From: Parabacteroides sp.
GTDB taxonomy: Bacteria > Bacteroidota > Bacteroidia > Bacteroidales > Tannerellaceae
Direction: 5' to 3'
Assembly (NCBI GenBank): GCA_020026285.1
Contig: JAHHQS010000081.1
Coordinates: 1 to 17,510 of the forward strand
Length of the DNA: 17,510 nucleotides
Part shown: positions 16,160 to 17,510 of the stretch, one piece after another
Layout of the letters: every line of letters begins with the position of its first letter
How positions within the stretch are numbered: the first letter of the stretch is position 1
Notes under the pieces: generated by a model
Told to the model about the DNA's origin: nothing
What the model saw: only the letters and a program-made list of their open reading frames with translations
Databases searched by the model: none
Position numbers and translations under genes: made by a program

Positions 16160-16397
16160 TTTGCTGTCTTACTTTCAAATCCATTATATCCGCTTCATTC
16201 GATACCAGTAGGTCTCGAACATCCATCTGTAAAATGAATGCAATATCGTATAATATTTCTATTGAGGGCTGCATCGTATTTGAAGTCCATCGACTGACTG
16301 TTGTCTCAGATTTTCCAAGTTGTTCACTGAGCCATTTGCCTGTTTTTTGTCTTTCTGCCAATGCTACTTTTATACGGTTAAAACTACTTCTTGCCAT
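16137..16397 (-). CDS. XRE-family helix-turn-helix regulator, first gene of the operon
   Basis: This small DNA-binding protein (86 residues from the chosen start) has an HTH at about residues 18-40: K-W-L-S-E-Q-L-G-K-S-E-T-T-V-S-R-W, followed by a helix-rich segment P-S-I-E-I-L-Y-D-I-A typical of Cro/C1-type folds. A longer reading from 16460 is possible, but its extra 21 residues are hydrophobic and would overlap the promoter at 16428-16456. I therefore place the start at the M-A-R-S-S codon, 16397. The gene overlaps the helicase gene by 23 bases. Controller proteins of this kind often repress or time restriction-modification operons, and direct repeats in the promoter are candidate binding sites. 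It could also act on the divergent gene at 16655. Confidence 0.88.
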   Translation of the reverse strand: MARSSFNRIKVALAERQKTGKWLSEQLGKSETTVSRWTSNTMQPSIEILYDIAFILQMDVRDLLVSNEADIMDLKVRQQNDITETI

Positions 16398-16427
16398 ATT
16401 TTTATAATTACATGTCAATATATGTAG

Positions 16428-16456
16428 CAAAATTAGCATAATCTGACAATTAGCAA
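16428..16456 (-). promoter_or_regulatory. Bacteroidetes-type promoter of the defence operon, with direct repeats
   Basis: Read on the minus strand, TAATTTTG (16435-16428) matches the -7 consensus TAnnTTTG, and TTG (16456-16454) lies 18 bases upstream as a -33 element. The predicted transcript would begin around 16423, giving a leader of about 25 bases before the ATG at 16397. On the plus strand the octamer AATTAGCA occurs at 16431-16438 and 16448-16455, touching both promoter elements and offset by 17 bases. This could be an operator for the XRE protein. Confidence 0.6.
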
Positions 16457-16527
16457 TCATGTTTTGGTAGTTATTTTGCTTCTCTGATTGTTATTTTCTT
16501 AATTCTTTACAGTTTCTCTGCTTTTTA

Positions 16528-16545
16528 TTATCCTTATTGGGATAA
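16528..16545. promoter_or_regulatory. Perfect dyad in the divergent intergenic region, possible operator
   Basis: TTATCC and GGATAA form 6-bp inverted arms around a 6-base spacer. The site lies roughly midway between the two divergent promoters, and no T-run follows, so a protein-binding site is more likely than a terminator. Binding by the adjacent XRE protein is a guess. Confidence 0.3.
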
Positions 16546-16601
16546 CATCATGTAACAAAAAACATTTAAGCGTTTTTTTGTTCCGCTTTGACTATTAAAA
16601 A

Positions 16602-16619
16602 CTGTATTTTTGCATACAG
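16602..16619 (+). promoter_or_regulatory. Promoter -7 box for the 16655 gene, inside an inverted repeat
   Basis: TATTTTTG at 16605-16612 is an exact match to the Bacteroidetes -7 consensus. It lies 42 bases before the ATG at 16655. The -33 partner is unclear: TTTG at 16587-16590 is 14 bases upstream and another at 16577-16580 is 24 bases upstream, neither at the usual distance. The box lies within an inverted repeat, CTGTAT (16602-16607) and ATACAG (16614-16619), which could be an operator. Confidence 0.5.
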
Positions 16620-16654
16620 ATTAAATATTTGAGAAAACACTTAATTGAATATCA

Positions 16655-17510
16655 ATGACAAGATTAGAAAACACTCTTAGGGAATTCATCAAAGTAGGAC
16701 TCTCGACAGAAGAGAGGGAAATGATTTTAAACGGAGATGAGCCTCCCGTTTCCTTTATAAAAATAGCGAAAGATATTTTAGAGGGATATTTTCTTGTCGA
16801 ATCTGGGGAAAAGCGTGTAAAAATTATACCAACGATTGTTGAGTTGTATTATCATGAAGAGAATGATAATATCAAAGATCAGATTGTATACCATCGAAAC
16901 AACGCAAACTTTCCACATCTACCTACCTTCAATTTAGGTATATTACATAGTCATTATTCAGGTATCGATATTACGTTTGAATTTGATAGTCCAAAAGGTA
17001 TTTGTCGAGCATCAGCGTTGATACGAGCATTTAGAATAATTGGGGGTATGTCAAATGAAACCTTTGATATTCAATCTCCAGATATAAGATCTACATATTT
17101 CCGAAAGGCTCTTTTAGGTCAATTCTCTATATTTGATGGATATCAGATCAAGTGGTTTGATTCCGAACACCATTCTTCTTTAGCGGATGTTTTTATCTCA
17201 CAGCGAATTGGTATGGAAAACAGGAACCATAGCGAAGAAGAGATAAAGGAAGCCAAACGCAGATGGAATTTTAGTTTAATGATGAATGACCGTTTTACTG
17301 ACACTGTCTACATTTCCGAATGGCTTAACGACAAGAATGTAGGTCATCCTGCTTTTTACAACCGTTTAGTGAATGCATTCACTGCAAACGGCATAAACTA
17401 TAAGACACTAAACCAAGAAGAAACAAAAGATTATTGGGTGCGAGATTTTATGCCGATACAATTGTCCGATGGAGAATTTCTAAAATATAAGTATGAGCCA
17501 GACTACTTAC
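16655..17510 (+). CDS. Unknown-function N-terminal domain joined to an agmatine/peptidyl-arginine deiminase-like domain (3' end outside window)
   Basis: The frame is open from ATG at 16655 to the window end, giving 285 visible residues. Residues about 30-185 resemble a Bacteroidales protein of unknown function, with I-V-E-L-Y-Y-H (61-67), L-G-I-L-H-S-H-Y-S-G-I-D-I-T-F-E (94-109) and A-S-A-L-I-R-A-F (119-126). After a charged linker (about 190-205), the sequence R-F-T-D-T-V-Y-I-S-E-W-L (213-224) and then Y-W-V-R-D-F-M-P-I-Q (260-269) and Y-E-P-D-Y-L (280-285) match the start of the Bacteroidales agmatine deiminase/PAD-like family, where W-x-R-D is part of the guanidino substrate site. The catalytic His and Cys would lie beyond the window. 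The substrate is unknown. It is divergent from the defence operon and has its own promoter. The family match for the second half is by motif. The first half is unassigned, although H-x-H...G-I-D-I-T hints at a nucleic-acid enzyme. Confidence 0.7.
   Translation, partial: MTRLENTLREFIKVGLSTEEREMILNGDEPPVSFIKIAKDILEGYFLVESGEKRVKIIPTIVELYYHEENDNIKDQIVYHRNNANFPHLPTFNLGILHSHYSGIDITFEFDSPKGICRASALIRAFRIIGGMSNETFDIQSPDIRSTYFRKALLGQFSIFDGYQIKWFDSEHHSSLADVFISQRIGMENRNHSEEEIKEAKRRWNFSLMMNDRFTDTVYISEWLNDKNVGHPAFYNRLVNAFTANGINYKTLNQEETKDYWVRDFMPIQLSDGEFLKYKYEPDYL

Noticed and set aside
2629..16397. DISARM or BREX system
   Set aside because: A SNF2 helicase with an adenine methylase recalls class 1 DISARM, but there is no drmA, drmB or separate drmC-like gene. 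No pglZ, brxL or brxC-like protein is present for BREX. Res plus Mod is plainly type III.
16398..16460. Longer start for the XRE regulator at 16460
   Set aside because: The extra residues are hydrophobic and unlike the family, and this region contains the best -7/-33 promoter for the gene.
16554..16582. A-run and T-run hairpin as a terminator
   Set aside because: AACAAAAAAC pairs imperfectly with GTTTTTTTGTT and has no GC-rich stem; it is probably AT-rich upstream promoter sequence.
1..17510. CRISPR arrays, tRNA or rRNA genes, insertion sequences, attachment sites
   Set aside because: None was seen on reading. No spaced direct repeats, tRNA-like arms, transposase motifs or terminal inverted repeats stand out; a covariance search was not possible.

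Overview
The window looks like accessory DNA from a Bacteroidales bacterium (Bacteroides, Parabacteroides or Prevotella type). Evidence for this is the AT-rich composition, a MobC-type coupling protein typical of Bacteroidales conjugative transposons, Bacteroidetes-style promoter boxes (TAnnTTTG) and AT-rich leaders lacking strong Shine-Dalgarno sequences. The genus cannot be fixed from the sequence.

Layout. (1) Positions 1-2539, plus strand: the tail of a gene whose C-terminus resembles DUF1566/Fibrobacter-type domains, then, after a 5-base gap, a complete VirD4/MobC-like type IV coupling protein. (2) Positions 2552-2588: a strong hairpin terminator between convergent units. (3) Positions 16397 down to 2629, minus strand: nine tightly packed genes that read as one defence operon. 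In transcription order they are a small XRE-type regulator; a 1080-residue SNF2-family helicase with a degenerate PLD-like N-terminus; an unrecognised 183-residue protein; a DUF4391-like protein with a C-terminal coiled coil; two paralogous type III-style beta-class adenine methyltransferases (Mod) with divergent central regions; one type III Res helicase-nuclease; a 357-residue protein with a possible PD-(D/E)XK-like core; and an unrecognised 274-residue protein. A 13-bp hairpin separates Res from the last two genes. (4) Positions 16398-16654: a divergent promoter region. (5) From 16655, plus strand: a gene cut by the window end whose N-terminal part is a Bacteroidales protein of unknown function and whose C-terminal part resembles the start of an agmatine/peptidyl-arginine deiminase.

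How it may work. Res with either Mod would form a type III restriction-modification enzyme. Two Mods that share their N- and C-terminal parts but differ centrally could give one nuclease two recognition sequences. The SNF2 helicase, the DUF4391-like protein and the 183-residue protein are not part of a minimal type III system, and their position in the same operon suggests an extended, multi-component version. The XRE protein, encoded first and overlapping the helicase gene, is probably the controller. The setting next to mobC suggests carriage on an integrative conjugative element, though no integrase or attachment site is visible here.

All product names come from reading motifs by eye. No database search was run.
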